DNA of 64,000 nucleotides from Cellulophaga omnivescoria. GTDB lineage: Bacteria > Bacteroidota > Bacteroidia > Flavobacteriales > Flavobacteriaceae. The notes under the pieces were generated by a model. The model saw nothing but the letters and a program-made list of their open reading frames with translations. It did no database searches and had not been told where the DNA came from. Made by a program: the position numbers and the translations under genes. The stretch is taken from NCBI RefSeq assembly GCF_001999725.1, contig NZ_MDDP01000006.1, positions 1 to 64,000 of the forward strand, given 5' to 3'. Shown piece by piece: positions 28,165 through 36,708 of this stretch (its first letter is position 1; every line of letters begins with the position of its first letter).

Positions 28165-28622
28165 TAATTTGGGCTTATTGTATTTATATTTTTTAAAATT
28201 ACTTTTTTGTAGCTTTTAGGTAACGGGGATGCGTTTAAATTATCTAAAATAAATTTTTTATCTGCTGCAATTCTTGTGTTATACCCTAAAAAACTAGGAA
28301 TGTTATTTTGCACTAAGTACCTTACATACCTAGCTTCAATATCATTAGGATATGTTTTTATATAATCTTCTAAAGTTTTTTTACCTTCATTAAAATATGC
28401 TAATTTTCTAAAAGGCCACACGGTAAACTCTGCTTTTTTCATAGTGCATGAGGCTATGTAAGGTGTCACTTTATTGCAATTAATTTTTTTACTAGCTTCT
28501 ATAAATTGCTTTAAATCATTATTAGTTTTTATAGTATGAAATGTATTTCTAACATTGTCTAAATTAGAACAATCTGTATATTGATTATAGATTATAGCAA
28601 ACAAGAGAAAAAATAATTTCAT
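28164..28622 (-). CDS. Conserved hypothetical exported protein inside the carotenoid operon
   Basis: I do not recognise a family. The 152-residue product has a weak signal sequence (MKLFFLLFAIIYNQYTDC) and a TPR-like helical body, with ISCNK/CTMKKAEF containing three more cysteines. The block FNEGKKTLEDYIKTYPNDIEARYVRYLVQNNIPSFLGYNTRIAADKKFILDNL resembles a tetratricopeptide-type repeat. It lies between crtB (53 bases) and crtZ (shared base, stop/start overlap), so it is cotranscribed and translationally linked to crtZ. A role in assembly or placement of the carotenoid enzymes is only a guess. Confidence 0.7.
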   Translation of the reverse strand: MKLFFLLFAIIYNQYTDCSNLDNVRNTFHTIKTNNDLKQFIEASKKINCNKVTPYIASCTMKKAEFTVWPFRKLAYFNEGKKTLEDYIKTYPNDIEARYVRYLVQNNIPSFLGYNTRIAADKKFILDNLNASPLPKSYKKVILKNINTISPN

Positions 28623-28675
28623 TAACTAAGTTTAAAAGTCCGTACTAATAAACTATAAAGTTATAAGAAAATACT

Positions 28676-29512
28676 TTATATGATATTAAATTTAAATCTA
28701 ATATATGCTTTGGTTAAAATTAAAAACTTTAGCGGGTTAGAAATGCGTATTCTACTATTCATAATACTACTGGTATCTGCCTTTTTTAATTTATTAAGTA
28801 ACTTAGAGTAGTATTTATAAGCTACAAAAACTCCTAATCTACTTTCTAAAGGAAGTTGTACAATACCTTTATAAGCTTCTGCAAAATCGTTTTCTATATC
28901 TTGTAAAATACGATCTTTAGCTGTGTGAGTAAGGGTGTTAGTATTTAACTCCGGAAAATAAGATCTTCCTAACTCATTAATATCATCTTTAAAATCTCTT
29001 AAAAAATTTACTTTTTGAAAAGCAGACCCTAAGTACTGAGCAGATTCTTTTAAGTGGTTAAACCTTTCATTATCATTGTTTACAAAAACACGTAAACACA
29101 TTAAGCCAACAACATCTGCAGAACCATAAATATATTCTTTATACTCTTCTCTTGTGCTGTATTCGGTTTTATTAAGATCAAAACGCATACTAGTTAAAAA
29201 TGCGTCTACATACTCTTGTAGTTCATATTTTAAAACCACTTCTTGAAAAGAGTTAATTATAGGATTTAAACTTATTTTACGTACAAGAGATTTTCTGTAT
29301 TCTTCTTCAAACTCATTTAAAAGTATTTCTTGATCGTAATCATGAAAAGTATCAACAATCTCATCTGCATACCTTACAAAACCATATATGGCATATATTG
29401 CTGGTCTAATAGATGGGGCAAAAAGTTTTATACCTATAGAGAATGATGTACTATACGTTGTGGTTATTAATTTGCTACAATTAACGCTAGAAGAATCAAA
29501 CAGAGCTTTCAT
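28676..29512 (-). CDS. crtB: Phytoene synthase
   Basis: This enzyme condenses two geranylgeranyl diphosphates to phytoene, the first step of carotenoid synthesis. The 278 residues contain the first aspartate-rich motif in GFVRYADEIVDTF (DExVD) and the second in AFQKVNFLRDFKDDINELGRSYFP. YIYGSADVVGLMCLRVF is also conserved. The ATG overlaps the crtI stop (TAATG at 29512). Confidence 0.95.
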   Translation of the reverse strand: MKALFDSSSVNCSKLITTTYSTSFSIGIKLFAPSIRPAIYAIYGFVRYADEIVDTFHDYDQEILLNEFEEEYRKSLVRKISLNPIINSFQEVVLKYELQEYVDAFLTSMRFDLNKTEYSTREEYKEYIYGSADVVGLMCLRVFVNNDNERFNHLKESAQYLGSAFQKVNFLRDFKDDINELGRSYFPELNTNTLTHTAKDRILQDIENDFAEAYKGIVQLPLESRLGVFVAYKYYSKLLNKLKKADTSSIMNSRIRISNPLKFLILTKAYIRFKFNII

Positions 29513-30972
29513 TATTTACTGTGTTTTAAAATTAGTTCACTTACTACTTTGCCAGAAATTAATGATGGTGGCACACCTGGACCTGGAACAGTTAATTGTC
29601 CGCAGAAATATAAATTGTCTATTTTTTTACTTTTTAATTTGGGTCTTAAAATATGGGTTTGCAATAATGTATTTGCTAAACCATAGGCATTACCTTTGTA
29701 TGAGTTGTAATCATCTTTAAAATTATCTACACAGTAGGATTCTTTAAACAAAATATCCTCTTTTAAACTTTGGTCTGTAAGTATTTCAACTCTTTCTATA
29801 ATTTGATTAAAATAATGCTCCCTTAGCTCATTTGTATCTTCAATATCTGGAGCAATTGGAACTAAAAAAATAGCAGCTTCTTTACCATTTGGTGCACTGG
29901 TAGCATCTGTTTTACTAGGAAAACTAGCATAAAACAATGGTTTGTTTGGCCATTCTTTAGTGTCATAAATAGTTTTAGCGTGCTCTTCAAAATCAGTATC
30001 AAAAAATAAAGTATGATGATTTACTGCTTCAATTTTTTTGTTGAAACCCACAAAAAATAATAGAGCAGAAGGGGCAAATATTTTTTTGTCCCAGTAGCTC
30101 TCTGTGTATTGTCTGTATTGTTTAGGAAGTAAAGTTTCTGTGTGGTGGTAGTCTGCACCACTTAAAAGAATATCACATTCTAGGTATCCACTTTTGCTCT
30201 CTACACCTTTTACTTTACCATCTTTAATGTCTATTTTTAAAACAGGGCTATCTGTAATGGTTTTTACACCTAAGCTCTGTGCTAATGTTTGCATACCTTC
30301 TACAACCTTATACATACCACCTTGTGGGTGCCAAGTACCAAGTTTTAGATCTGCATAGTTCATAAAATTGTAAAAAGATGGTGTGTTACTTGGTTTTGCT
30401 CCTAAAAATAAAACGGGAAACTCTAAAACTTTACGTAGCTTATCATTTTTTACATAACCAGATACCTGATTTTTAATTGTTAAAATAAACTCGTACAACT
30501 TAGTTATTGTTTTGCGGTTTATAATCTCAAATATATTTTCTCCTGGGTTGTAAACAAGCTTTTTTATAGCAATGTCGTAATTAATGCGTGCTTTGTTTAT
30601 AAACCGCTCTAATTGTTTACCGCTACCTGGTTCTATTTTCTCAAACGTATCTCTAGTTTCGTTAAAATCTTCAGAGATAGAAATAGCATCTTTTTTACCA
30701 AAATAAATTTGGTAAGCAGGATTTAACTGGTCTAATTGATAATAATCACTTGTTTTTTTATTAAAATCAGTAAAAAACTTATCAAAAACATCCGGCATCC
30801 AATAAAAAGTTGGACCAATATCAAAAACAAAACCATTTGTTTTTAATTGTCTAGCTCTACCACCAGTTGTTGTGTTTTTTTCTAGTATAGTAACGTCATA
30901 ACCTGCTTTAGCTAAGTAACAACTAGCAGATAATGAAGAGAAACCAGAGCCTATAATGATTATTTTTTTCAT
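29512..30972 (-). CDS. crtI: Phytoene desaturase
   Basis: A 486-residue FAD-dependent desaturase that converts phytoene to lycopene. The N-terminal dinucleotide fold reads KKIIIIGSGFSSLSASCYLAKAGYDVTILEKN, followed by TTGGRARQLKTNGFVFDIGPTFYWMPDVF. The C-terminal CrtI signature is YFCGQLTVPGPGVPPSLISGKVVSE. Both ends look intact. It is the first gene of the crtI-crtB-unknown-crtZ-crtY operon; with no ketolase gene (crtW) here the predicted end product is zeaxanthin. Confidence 0.96.
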   Translation of the reverse strand: MKKIIIIGSGFSSLSASCYLAKAGYDVTILEKNTTTGGRARQLKTNGFVFDIGPTFYWMPDVFDKFFTDFNKKTSDYYQLDQLNPAYQIYFGKKDAISISEDFNETRDTFEKIEPGSGKQLERFINKARINYDIAIKKLVYNPGENIFEIINRKTITKLYEFILTIKNQVSGYVKNDKLRKVLEFPVLFLGAKPSNTPSFYNFMNYADLKLGTWHPQGGMYKVVEGMQTLAQSLGVKTITDSPVLKIDIKDGKVKGVESKSGYLECDILLSGADYHHTETLLPKQYRQYTESYWDKKIFAPSALLFFVGFNKKIEAVNHHTLFFDTDFEEHAKTIYDTKEWPNKPLFYASFPSKTDATSAPNGKEAAIFLVPIAPDIEDTNELREHYFNQIIERVEILTDQSLKEDILFKESYCVDNFKDDYNSYKGNAYGLANTLLQTHILRPKLKSKKIDNLYFCGQLTVPGPGVPPSLISGKVVSELILKHSK

Positions 30973-30984
30973 AGATTGTTAACA

Positions 30985-31003
30985 AGTATCTTCCTAAGAT
31001 ACT
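30985..31003 (-). repeat. Inverted repeat in the crtI leader
   Basis: AGTATCTT-CCT-AAGATACT is a perfect 8-bp inverted repeat with a 3-base loop, 12 bases upstream of the crtI start codon. It could be a repressor site or an RNA hairpin affecting crtI translation. Confidence 0.5.
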
Positions 31004-31023
31004 ATTTGTTTTTAAATATAATA

Positions 31024-31054
31024 TTAAAAACCGGTGATTTTTACATCACCGGTA
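31024..31054 (-). terminator. Rho-independent terminator after the fasciclin gene
   Basis: On the minus strand ACCGGTGAT and ATCACCGGT pair around a 6-base loop, followed by TTTTTAAT. It lies about 45 bases after the fasciclin stop, between that gene and crtI. Confidence 0.85.
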
Positions 31055-31098
31055 CAACAACCAAATTAACCCAACCAACAGGTTAACTTAATTTAATG

Positions 31099-33060
31099 TT
31101 AATGAGTATCTGGCATTAACACTTTATTTATAATATGTACAACACCATTGCTAGCTTCTACATCTGCTGTAGTAACTTCTGCATTACTATCTGTAGCATC
31201 TGTAATAAATACACCACCCGTTAAGTTAACAGTAACATCTTGTCCTAGGGCAGTAGTTACCATTTGTCCGTCTGTTAGGTCTGATGATAATACAGCAGCT
31301 CCAGATACTACATGGTATTTAAGTATGTTTGCTAAAAGTGTTTTTTCATCTTCAGTATCAAAATCTGCTAAGCTTGTATAATCTGGTCCTAAATCTTCTA
31401 ACAAAGCTTCAAAAGCAGCGTTTGTAGGTGCAAATACCGTGTACGGTCCTTCCATACCTAGTAGTTCTACCAAGCCAGCATCTGCTTGTTGTAGAGCAGT
31501 TACTAATAAGGATAAATCGTCTGTTGCAATTGCAAGTTCAACGATATTAGGTTGTAAAGCATCTACAATTTCTTGTGGTAATAACACCTTATCTATAATG
31601 TGTATAACTCCATTTTTTGCTTCAATATCAGCAGTAGTTACCGCTGCGTCTGTATCTGTAGCATCTTGTATAAATACGCCACCAGTTAAATTAACTGAAA
31701 CTTCTTCACCTTGTGCAGTTGCAATCATTTGCTCATTACTTAAATCTGTAGAAAATGCAGCCGTTCCTGCCACTACATGATATTTTAAAATTGTAGCTAA
31801 CATTGTTTTTTCTTCTTCAGTATCAAAATCAGCTAATTCGTTGTAATCATCTCCTAACTCTTCTAACAAAGCAGCGAATGCAGCGTTTGTAGGTGCAAAA
31901 ACTGTAAATGGCCCTTCTGTACCTAATAAATCTACTAAACCAGCATCTGCTTGTTGTAAAGCACCAACCAATAATGACAAATCATTAGTAGCTATTGCTA
32001 ATTCTACAATAGTTGGTTGTTGATCAGCAATAAAATCTACTGCAGACTGTGGTAGTAATACTTTATCTATAACATGAGCAACACCATTAGAGGCCATAAT
32101 ATCTACAGCAGAAATATTGGCATTAACATCTGATGCATCAGAAATAACAAAAGTACCTTCGTTATCTACTACTTCAATAGTATTGTCTGCCAAGGCAGTA
32201 CCTACTTCACCAGCGGCTAAATCTGTAGATAATACTTTTGCAGGCACTACGTGGTATAATAAAATATCTTTTAATAATTGTATTTCTTCATCAGTATCAA
32301 AGTCATCTAAAGAAGTATAATCATCTCCTAACATATCTAAAAGAGCAATAAATGCAGTATCTGTAGGAGCAAATACAGTAAAAGGCCCATCAGAGTTTAA
32401 TGTGTCTACTAAACCAGCTTTAATAACAGCAGCTTCTAAAACAGTAAGTGCATCACTGCCTACAACTACATCAACTAAGGTTCCTAAGTTAATGGCGTCT
32501 ATTACGGCTTCAGGTAACAAAACTTTATTTATAACGTGTACTATACCGTTTGTGGCATCTACATCTGCCGTAACAACTTGTGCATCTGTATCTGAAGCAT
32601 CACTTACAAATACGCCATTATTAAGCGTAATGCTTAAGTCATCTCCTTGTAGCGTTGTAACAGTTTGTCCGTCTGTTAAGTCGCTAGATGCAACAGCTGC
32701 ACCAGCAACAACATGGTACTTTAAAATAGAAGCCAATAAAGCTTTTTCTTCTTCTGTATCAAAATCATCTAAAGAAGAATAACCATCTAAACTTGCAAAT
32801 AATGCTGTAAATGCATCATTTGTAGGTGCAAAAACTGTAAAAGGACCTGTACCGCTTAAAGCAGATATTAAGTCTGAGTTTGGACTCTCGTCAGATTTTG
32901 CTAAAGCAGCAACCAAAGAGCTAAGCGCATCCGTGCCAGATGCCGTCTCTACAATGTTTAATTGAGCTTCTTTTTCTTGAGGTGTGTCATCATCATCATT
33001 ACAAGATGTGAATGCAAATAAGAAAAGAACTAATGCCGAAAAATAAATTTTAATTTTCAT
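31099..33060 (-). CDS. Fasciclin (FAS1) lipoprotein with four tandem domains
   Basis: A 653-residue exported lipoprotein (KIKIYFSALVLFLFAFTSC) followed by an Asp-rich linker and four FAS1 domains of about 145-155 residues. Each has the H1 box (GPFTVFAPTNDAFTAL, GPFTVFAPTDTAFIAL, GPFTVFAPTNAAFAAL, GPYTVFAPTNAAFEAL) and the H2 box (NGIVHVINKVLLP, NGVAHVIDKVLLP, NGVIHIIDKVLLP, NGVVHIINKVLMP). FAS1 domains mediate adhesion or bind hydrophobic ligands. The repeats are very similar, so the gene likely grew by internal duplication. It is very acidic. Its promoter faces the MerR/CarH-like gene, and it sits directly upstream of the crt operon on the same strand. Confidence 0.93.
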   Translation of the reverse strand: MKIKIYFSALVLFLFAFTSCNDDDDTPQEKEAQLNIVETASGTDALSSLVAALAKSDESPNSDLISALSGTGPFTVFAPTNDAFTALFASLDGYSSLDDFDTEEEKALLASILKYHVVAGAAVASSDLTDGQTVTTLQGDDLSITLNNGVFVSDASDTDAQVVTADVDATNGIVHVINKVLLPEAVIDAINLGTLVDVVVGSDALTVLEAAVIKAGLVDTLNSDGPFTVFAPTDTAFIALLDMLGDDYTSLDDFDTDEEIQLLKDILLYHVVPAKVLSTDLAAGEVGTALADNTIEVVDNEGTFVISDASDVNANISAVDIMASNGVAHVIDKVLLPQSAVDFIADQQPTIVELAIATNDLSLLVGALQQADAGLVDLLGTEGPFTVFAPTNAAFAALLEELGDDYNELADFDTEEEKTMLATILKYHVVAGTAAFSTDLSNEQMIATAQGEEVSVNLTGGVFIQDATDTDAAVTTADIEAKNGVIHIIDKVLLPQEIVDALQPNIVELAIATDDLSLLVTALQQADAGLVELLGMEGPYTVFAPTNAAFEALLEDLGPDYTSLADFDTEDEKTLLANILKYHVVSGAAVLSSDLTDGQMVTTALGQDVTVNLTGGVFITDATDSNAEVTTADVEASNGVVHIINKVLMPDTH

Positions 33061-33061
33061 A

Positions 33062-33146
33062 TTGTCTAACTTTTATAAGGTTATTGTTAGACAAATGTAT
33101 TAAATTATTTTAAAATGTCTAGTAAAAAGAATAAAAAATTAGACAA
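33062..33146. promoter_or_regulatory. Four TGTCTA boxes between fasciclin gene and MerR/CarH gene
   Basis: TTGTCTAAC (33062-33070) faces GTTAGACAA (33086-33094), and ATGTCTAGT (33115-33123) faces ATTAGACAA (33138-33146). The sites form two inverted pairs in the shared promoter region of the divergent genes. The second half-site overlaps CAAATGTA (33092-33099), the reverse of a TAnnTTTG -7 box for the fasciclin gene. They are good candidate sites for the MerR-type protein encoded next door. Confidence 0.6.
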
Positions 33147-33201
33147 AATATGATTTGAGTGTATTTTTCAATTATTTTTGCAAACAGAAAATTGTAAACA
33201 A

Positions 33202-34074
33202 ATGGGTAGTTATTCAATGTCTCAGGTAGCCACATTAACTGGTATTAATGCACACACTCTACGAAAGTGGGAGAGCAGATATTCCTTTGTACAACCAGAG
33301 CGTACCGATACTAACATTAGATATTATACAGATGAGTTGTTGCGTAAGTTATTAAACGTTAGTATTTTACATAGGAATGGTTTTAAAATATCTAAGATAG
33401 ATAAGATGTCTAATGAAGAGTTGCACGCCAATGTAACAGAGGTTTTATTAAAGCCTATAGATGGTGATGTACTTACGGCTTTAATGTTGTGCTTGTTAGA
33501 AATGAATGAACGAGAATTTGTGAAAATTTTAGATGGTCATATCTTAAATAAAGGACTTTTACAAACGGTTTCAGATCTAATTTATCCTTTTTTAAACCAA
33601 ATAGGAGTGCTTTGGGGTATAGACAAAGTGATGCCCGCTCAAGAGCATTTTGTTTCTAATTTAATTAGACAAAAAGTTATAGCTGCTATTGATAATTTGA
33701 CCTTGCCAGAATCAGATGCATCTAAAATAGTAATGTTTTTACCAGAAAATGAACATCATGAAATAGGATTATTACTTGCGCAATATATAGCAAAAGACTT
33801 AGGCTGGAATGTTTATTATTTAGGGCAACATGTACCACTAGAAAATTTAAAATCTGTGCAACAAATTGTGAAGCCAAATTTAATGCTTACAATGTTTATT
33901 ACCACAATACCCGATAGAGTAAAAGATAAAATTGAAGAGATACTTAATAATACATCTGCACATTTGCTAGTAGCCGGTAACCCCATTAATTTAAAAGAAA
34001 AATATTTTGAAGAAAGAACAACTTATGTGGCTAACCCGTCAGAACTAATAACTATTCTTCAAGAAAAAAAATAA
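33202..34074 (+). CDS. MerR-family regulator with B12-binding domain (CarH-like photoreceptor)
   Basis: A 290-residue transcription factor. Residues 1-70 are a MerR winged helix (MSQVATLTGINAHTLRKWESRY...NIRYYTDELLRKL). Residues 85-165 are the helical B12-cap and residues 170-290 the cobalamin-binding Rossmann domain. All CarH light-sensing residues appear: W138-x9-E148-H149 (VLWGIDKVMPAQEHF) and the E184-x-H186-x-x-G189 motif whose His ligates cobalt. CarH proteins repress carotenoid genes in the dark with adenosylcobalamin and release DNA on light. Position beside crt genes and photolyase supports this. The upstream TTG at 33178 lies within a TATTTTTG -7-like box, so the ATG at 33202 was used. 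Confidence 0.9.
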   Translation: MGSYSMSQVATLTGINAHTLRKWESRYSFVQPERTDTNIRYYTDELLRKLLNVSILHRNGFKISKIDKMSNEELHANVTEVLLKPIDGDVLTALMLCLLEMNEREFVKILDGHILNKGLLQTVSDLIYPFLNQIGVLWGIDKVMPAQEHFVSNLIRQKVIAAIDNLTLPESDASKIVMFLPENEHHEIGLLLAQYIAKDLGWNVYYLGQHVPLENLKSVQQIVKPNLMLTMFITTIPDRVKDKIEEILNNTSAHLLVAGNPINLKEKYFEERTTYVANPSELITILQEKK

Positions 34075-34095
34075 AAAGTTTATTACTTCATCTAT

Positions 34096-34128
34096 AATCC
34101 GAAAACTTATGGTTTTCGGATTTTTTTT
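34096..34128 (+). terminator. Rho-independent terminator after the MerR/CarH-like gene
   Basis: AATCCGAAAAC and GTTTTCGGATT form an 11-bp stem with a short loop, followed by eight T. Confidence 0.92.
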
Positions 34129-34271
34129 CTATTCCCTTAAAATTAACCATTTATGTTACAATTTTAAACACTACTATTACTAGACAAACCATAGTATAGC
34201 TAATTTTATGAAACTAAATAACTAAATTTAGTAACATACCTTATAACTAATAAAAATAACAACCTATAACT

Positions 34272-35594
34272 ATGAAGGACACAAAAAGTACTAAAAAACC
34301 AAAAACAAAATCTAACATATCTAGAAGAGGTTTTATTACAAAAACAGCTTTAGCAACAGGAGCCATTACTATTTTGCCAAGGCATATTTTTGGAAGAGGG
34401 TTTGTTGCTCCAAGCGACCGAGTTAATATTGGATTTATTGGCTTAGGAAAACAAAGTAGGGGGTTGGCTAATAATTTTGTGGGTGTTACCAACTCACAAA
34501 TTGTGGCAGCGTGTGATGTTTGGTCTACTAAAAATGAATGGTTTAAAGGTACCGTAAATAAAATTTATGCAGACAAAAGAAACCAAAATAGTTACAATGG
34601 AGTTTCTACATACACAAATTACAAGGAGTTGTTAAACCGTAATGATATAGATGCTGTGGTTATTGCAACACCGGATCATTGGCATGCAATACAAGCTATA
34701 GACACTATGAAGGCAGGTAAAGATGTTTATTGTGAAAAACCTTTAACTCATAATATTAATGAGGGTATAGATCTAGTTAAAACAGCAAAAAAAACAGGTA
34801 AAATATTGCAAACTGGTAGTATGCAACGTTCTAACAAAAATTTTAGAAGAGCCTGTGAACTTGTTAGAAATGGTTACTTGGGAGATATAAAACAGGTACT
34901 TGTAAATGTAGGAGACCCTGCAGTACCATACAATTTAAAAGCAGAAACACTACCAAGTGAGGTAAATTGGAACAATTGGTGCGGACCTGCACCTTTATTA
35001 GACTATAACCACAGGTTAGCACCTTCTCGTAACGATGTTGATTTTTGGCCAGACTGGAGACTTTATGAAGAAGTAGGTGGTGGTATACTTTGTGATTGGG
35101 GAGCTCATATGTTTGATATTGTACAATGGGCATTGGGTATGGATAGATCAGGACCAGTTAAGTATGTGCCGCCAACAGATAGAACAGCTGTTAGAGGTTT
35201 AAAAATGTATTATGATAATGGAGTAGAAATGATACACCAAGACTTTGGTAGAAAATGGGGTGTACGTTTTATAGGGTCTAAAGGGAATATGGACATAAGC
35301 CGTAACTATTTTGAGACTACACCTCAAAATTTAATAAACGCAGAGTTAACCTCGTCTGATACAAAATTGTATGACACAAAAGGGAATCACTACCAAGATT
35401 GGATTACTTCTATAAAAAATAGAACTCAACCTATTTGTGATGTAGAAACAGGTCACCGTTCTGCAACAGTATGTAATATTGCTAATATTGCGTATAATTT
35501 AGGTAGAGATTTAGATTGGGATCCTGTTAAAGAAAAGTTTTTAAATGATAGAGAAGCTAATAAAATGCGAGGTAGAAAAGAACGTAAGTTTTAA
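34272..35594 (+). CDS. Tat-exported Gfo/Idh/MocA-family oxidoreductase
   Basis: A 440-residue NAD(P)-dependent sugar oxidoreductase. The N-terminus carries a twin-arginine signal (NISRRGFITKTALATGAITI), so the protein is exported folded with its cofactor. The Rossmann domain reads VNIGFIGLGKQSRGLANNF, and the family's catalytic EKP motif is in AGKDVYCEKPLTHN. The C-terminal alpha/beta domain includes NWNNWCGPAPLLDYNHRLAPSR and GGGILCDWGAHMFDIVQWALG, common in the exported Bacteroidetes/Planctomycetes branch. Substrate is unknown; sugars or sugar acids are likely. It converges with the AraC regulator 21 bases away. Confidence 0.9.
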   Translation: MKDTKSTKKPKTKSNISRRGFITKTALATGAITILPRHIFGRGFVAPSDRVNIGFIGLGKQSRGLANNFVGVTNSQIVAACDVWSTKNEWFKGTVNKIYADKRNQNSYNGVSTYTNYKELLNRNDIDAVVIATPDHWHAIQAIDTMKAGKDVYCEKPLTHNINEGIDLVKTAKKTGKILQTGSMQRSNKNFRRACELVRNGYLGDIKQVLVNVGDPAVPYNLKAETLPSEVNWNNWCGPAPLLDYNHRLAPSRNDVDFWPDWRLYEEVGGGILCDWGAHMFDIVQWALGMDRSGPVKYVPPTDRTAVRGLKMYYDNGVEMIHQDFGRKWGVRFIGSKGNMDISRNYFETTPQNLINAELTSSDTKLYDTKGNHYQDWITSIKNRTQPICDVETGHRSATVCNIANIAYNLGRDLDWDPVKEKFLNDREANKMRGRKERKF

Positions 35595-35615
35595 TACATA
35601 ATAACCTTATTACAT

Positions 35616-36485
35616 TTATATATTCACCTGCTCCTTTCTAAAAGAAGCAGGTGTTTTTTCGGTATGCTTTTTAAAAGATCTAGAAAAGTATGATACATTT
35701 TCAAAACCAACCTTTTGTGCCACCTCTTCTAAAGAGTCGTTTGTGGTTAATAGCAGTAGTTGTGCACGCTCTATTCTTTTGGTTTGTATGTATTTATTAG
35801 GTCTAATACCATAGGTTTGTAAAAATAACTTAGAAAAATAATCTGTACTGTAATGGCACTTATTAGCAAGCTCATCTATAGAAATTGGTAAATGAAGATT
35901 TTTATTAATGTAGTTTAGTATTTGGTTTAAATTAGAGTTGGTTAGGTTTATTTCTTTAGGGAGTTTATTATTTGTTATAAATTTAGATATTAATATATTT
36001 AATATTCCTTGGGTTTCTATAAACTCTTTTGTGGTTAAATTTTCATTTTGTTTAATAAAGTCTAATAGTGTAGGTCTATTATCATACGTTTTAGGGTCAC
36101 TATTTTTAATTTCCCTATTGGCATTTAAGTCAACCAATCTTTTAAAATAATACAAGCTTTTTTCATCTGCTTTTACTTCGTAGTCAAAATTTTTAAAATT
36201 GTATATAGACAAGCCATTATTAATTTCCTCTAAAAAACTAATGTAATATTGCTCATGATAATCCTCACAAATATACCTAGCATAAGTATAGCTAGGAATT
36301 AAGTATAGGTAGCCAGGCTTTAAAATGTAAACTCCATCATTATGGTACACTTTAGCAGTGCCTTTTGTAATGTAATACATTCTGGTAAACGGACTAATAA
36401 CATTGTCAAAATTCCATGATGTACCTAATTTGGCATAGCCAGTGTTAAGTAAAGTTAACCTTAAAGATTGTAGAATTTCTATCAT
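35616..36485 (-). CDS. AraC-family transcriptional regulator
   Basis: A 289-residue regulator with an N-terminal cupin-like sensor (residues about 20-110, ISPFTRMYYITKGTAKVYHNDGVYILKPGYLYLIPSYT) and a C-terminal double helix-turn-helix (about 190-285, ISIDELANKCHYSTDYFSKLFLQTYGIRPNKYIQTKRIERAQLLL...SLEEVAQKVGFENVSYFSRSFKKHTEKTPASFRK). It likely binds a sugar and activates nearby catabolic genes. It is divergent from the cytochrome operon and faces the oxidoreductase, and it is the only AraC-type DNA-binding protein in the window, so it is a candidate regulator for the glycan genes. Confidence 0.92.
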   Translation of the reverse strand: MIEILQSLRLTLLNTGYAKLGTSWNFDNVISPFTRMYYITKGTAKVYHNDGVYILKPGYLYLIPSYTYARYICEDYHEQYYISFLEEINNGLSIYNFKNFDYEVKADEKSLYYFKRLVDLNANREIKNSDPKTYDNRPTLLDFIKQNENLTTKEFIETQGILNILISKFITNNKLPKEINLTNSNLNQILNYINKNLHLPISIDELANKCHYSTDYFSKLFLQTYGIRPNKYIQTKRIERAQLLLLTTNDSLEEVAQKVGFENVSYFSRSFKKHTEKTPASFRKEQVNI

Positions 36486-36564
36486 ATTTAGTACTTATTC
36501 TTCTAAAATAGCTGATTTAGTATTTTTCTAAAACTAGACACTTTTTTAAACAACTACTTAAATC

Positions 36565-36591
36565 TCTACTAAAATAGCAAATTTTAGTAGA
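36565..36591. promoter_or_regulatory. Perfect 11-bp inverted repeat between AraC gene and cytochrome operon
   Basis: TCTACTAAAAT and ATTTTAGTAGA (36565-36575 and 36581-36591) flank a 5-base spacer (AGCAA). It lies in the 223-bp divergent promoter region, about 80 bases upstream of the AraC start and 118 bases upstream of the cytochrome gene start. A TATTTTTG -7-like box for the latter is at 36676-36683. An operator is likely. Confidence 0.55.
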
Positions 36592-36708
36592 TTATATCAC
36601 TAGATAAAAACTGAACATAACGGAAATGTATATTTTATAAGCTGATTTGGTCAATAAAATGGCTACAAGTTATTTTATTTTTGAGATGTTAAATAATCGT
36701 CAAATTTT

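Noticed and set aside
31148-32782. Several plus-strand open frames inside the fasciclin gene
   Set aside because: They repeat with the FAS1 domain period and read Ser/Thr-rich low-complexity protein, so they are antisense shadows of the repeats.
34181-34188. Single TAGACAAA upstream of the Gfo/Idh/MocA gene, similar to the MerR boxes
   Set aside because: There is only one site with no inverted partner, which is expected by chance in AT-rich DNA.
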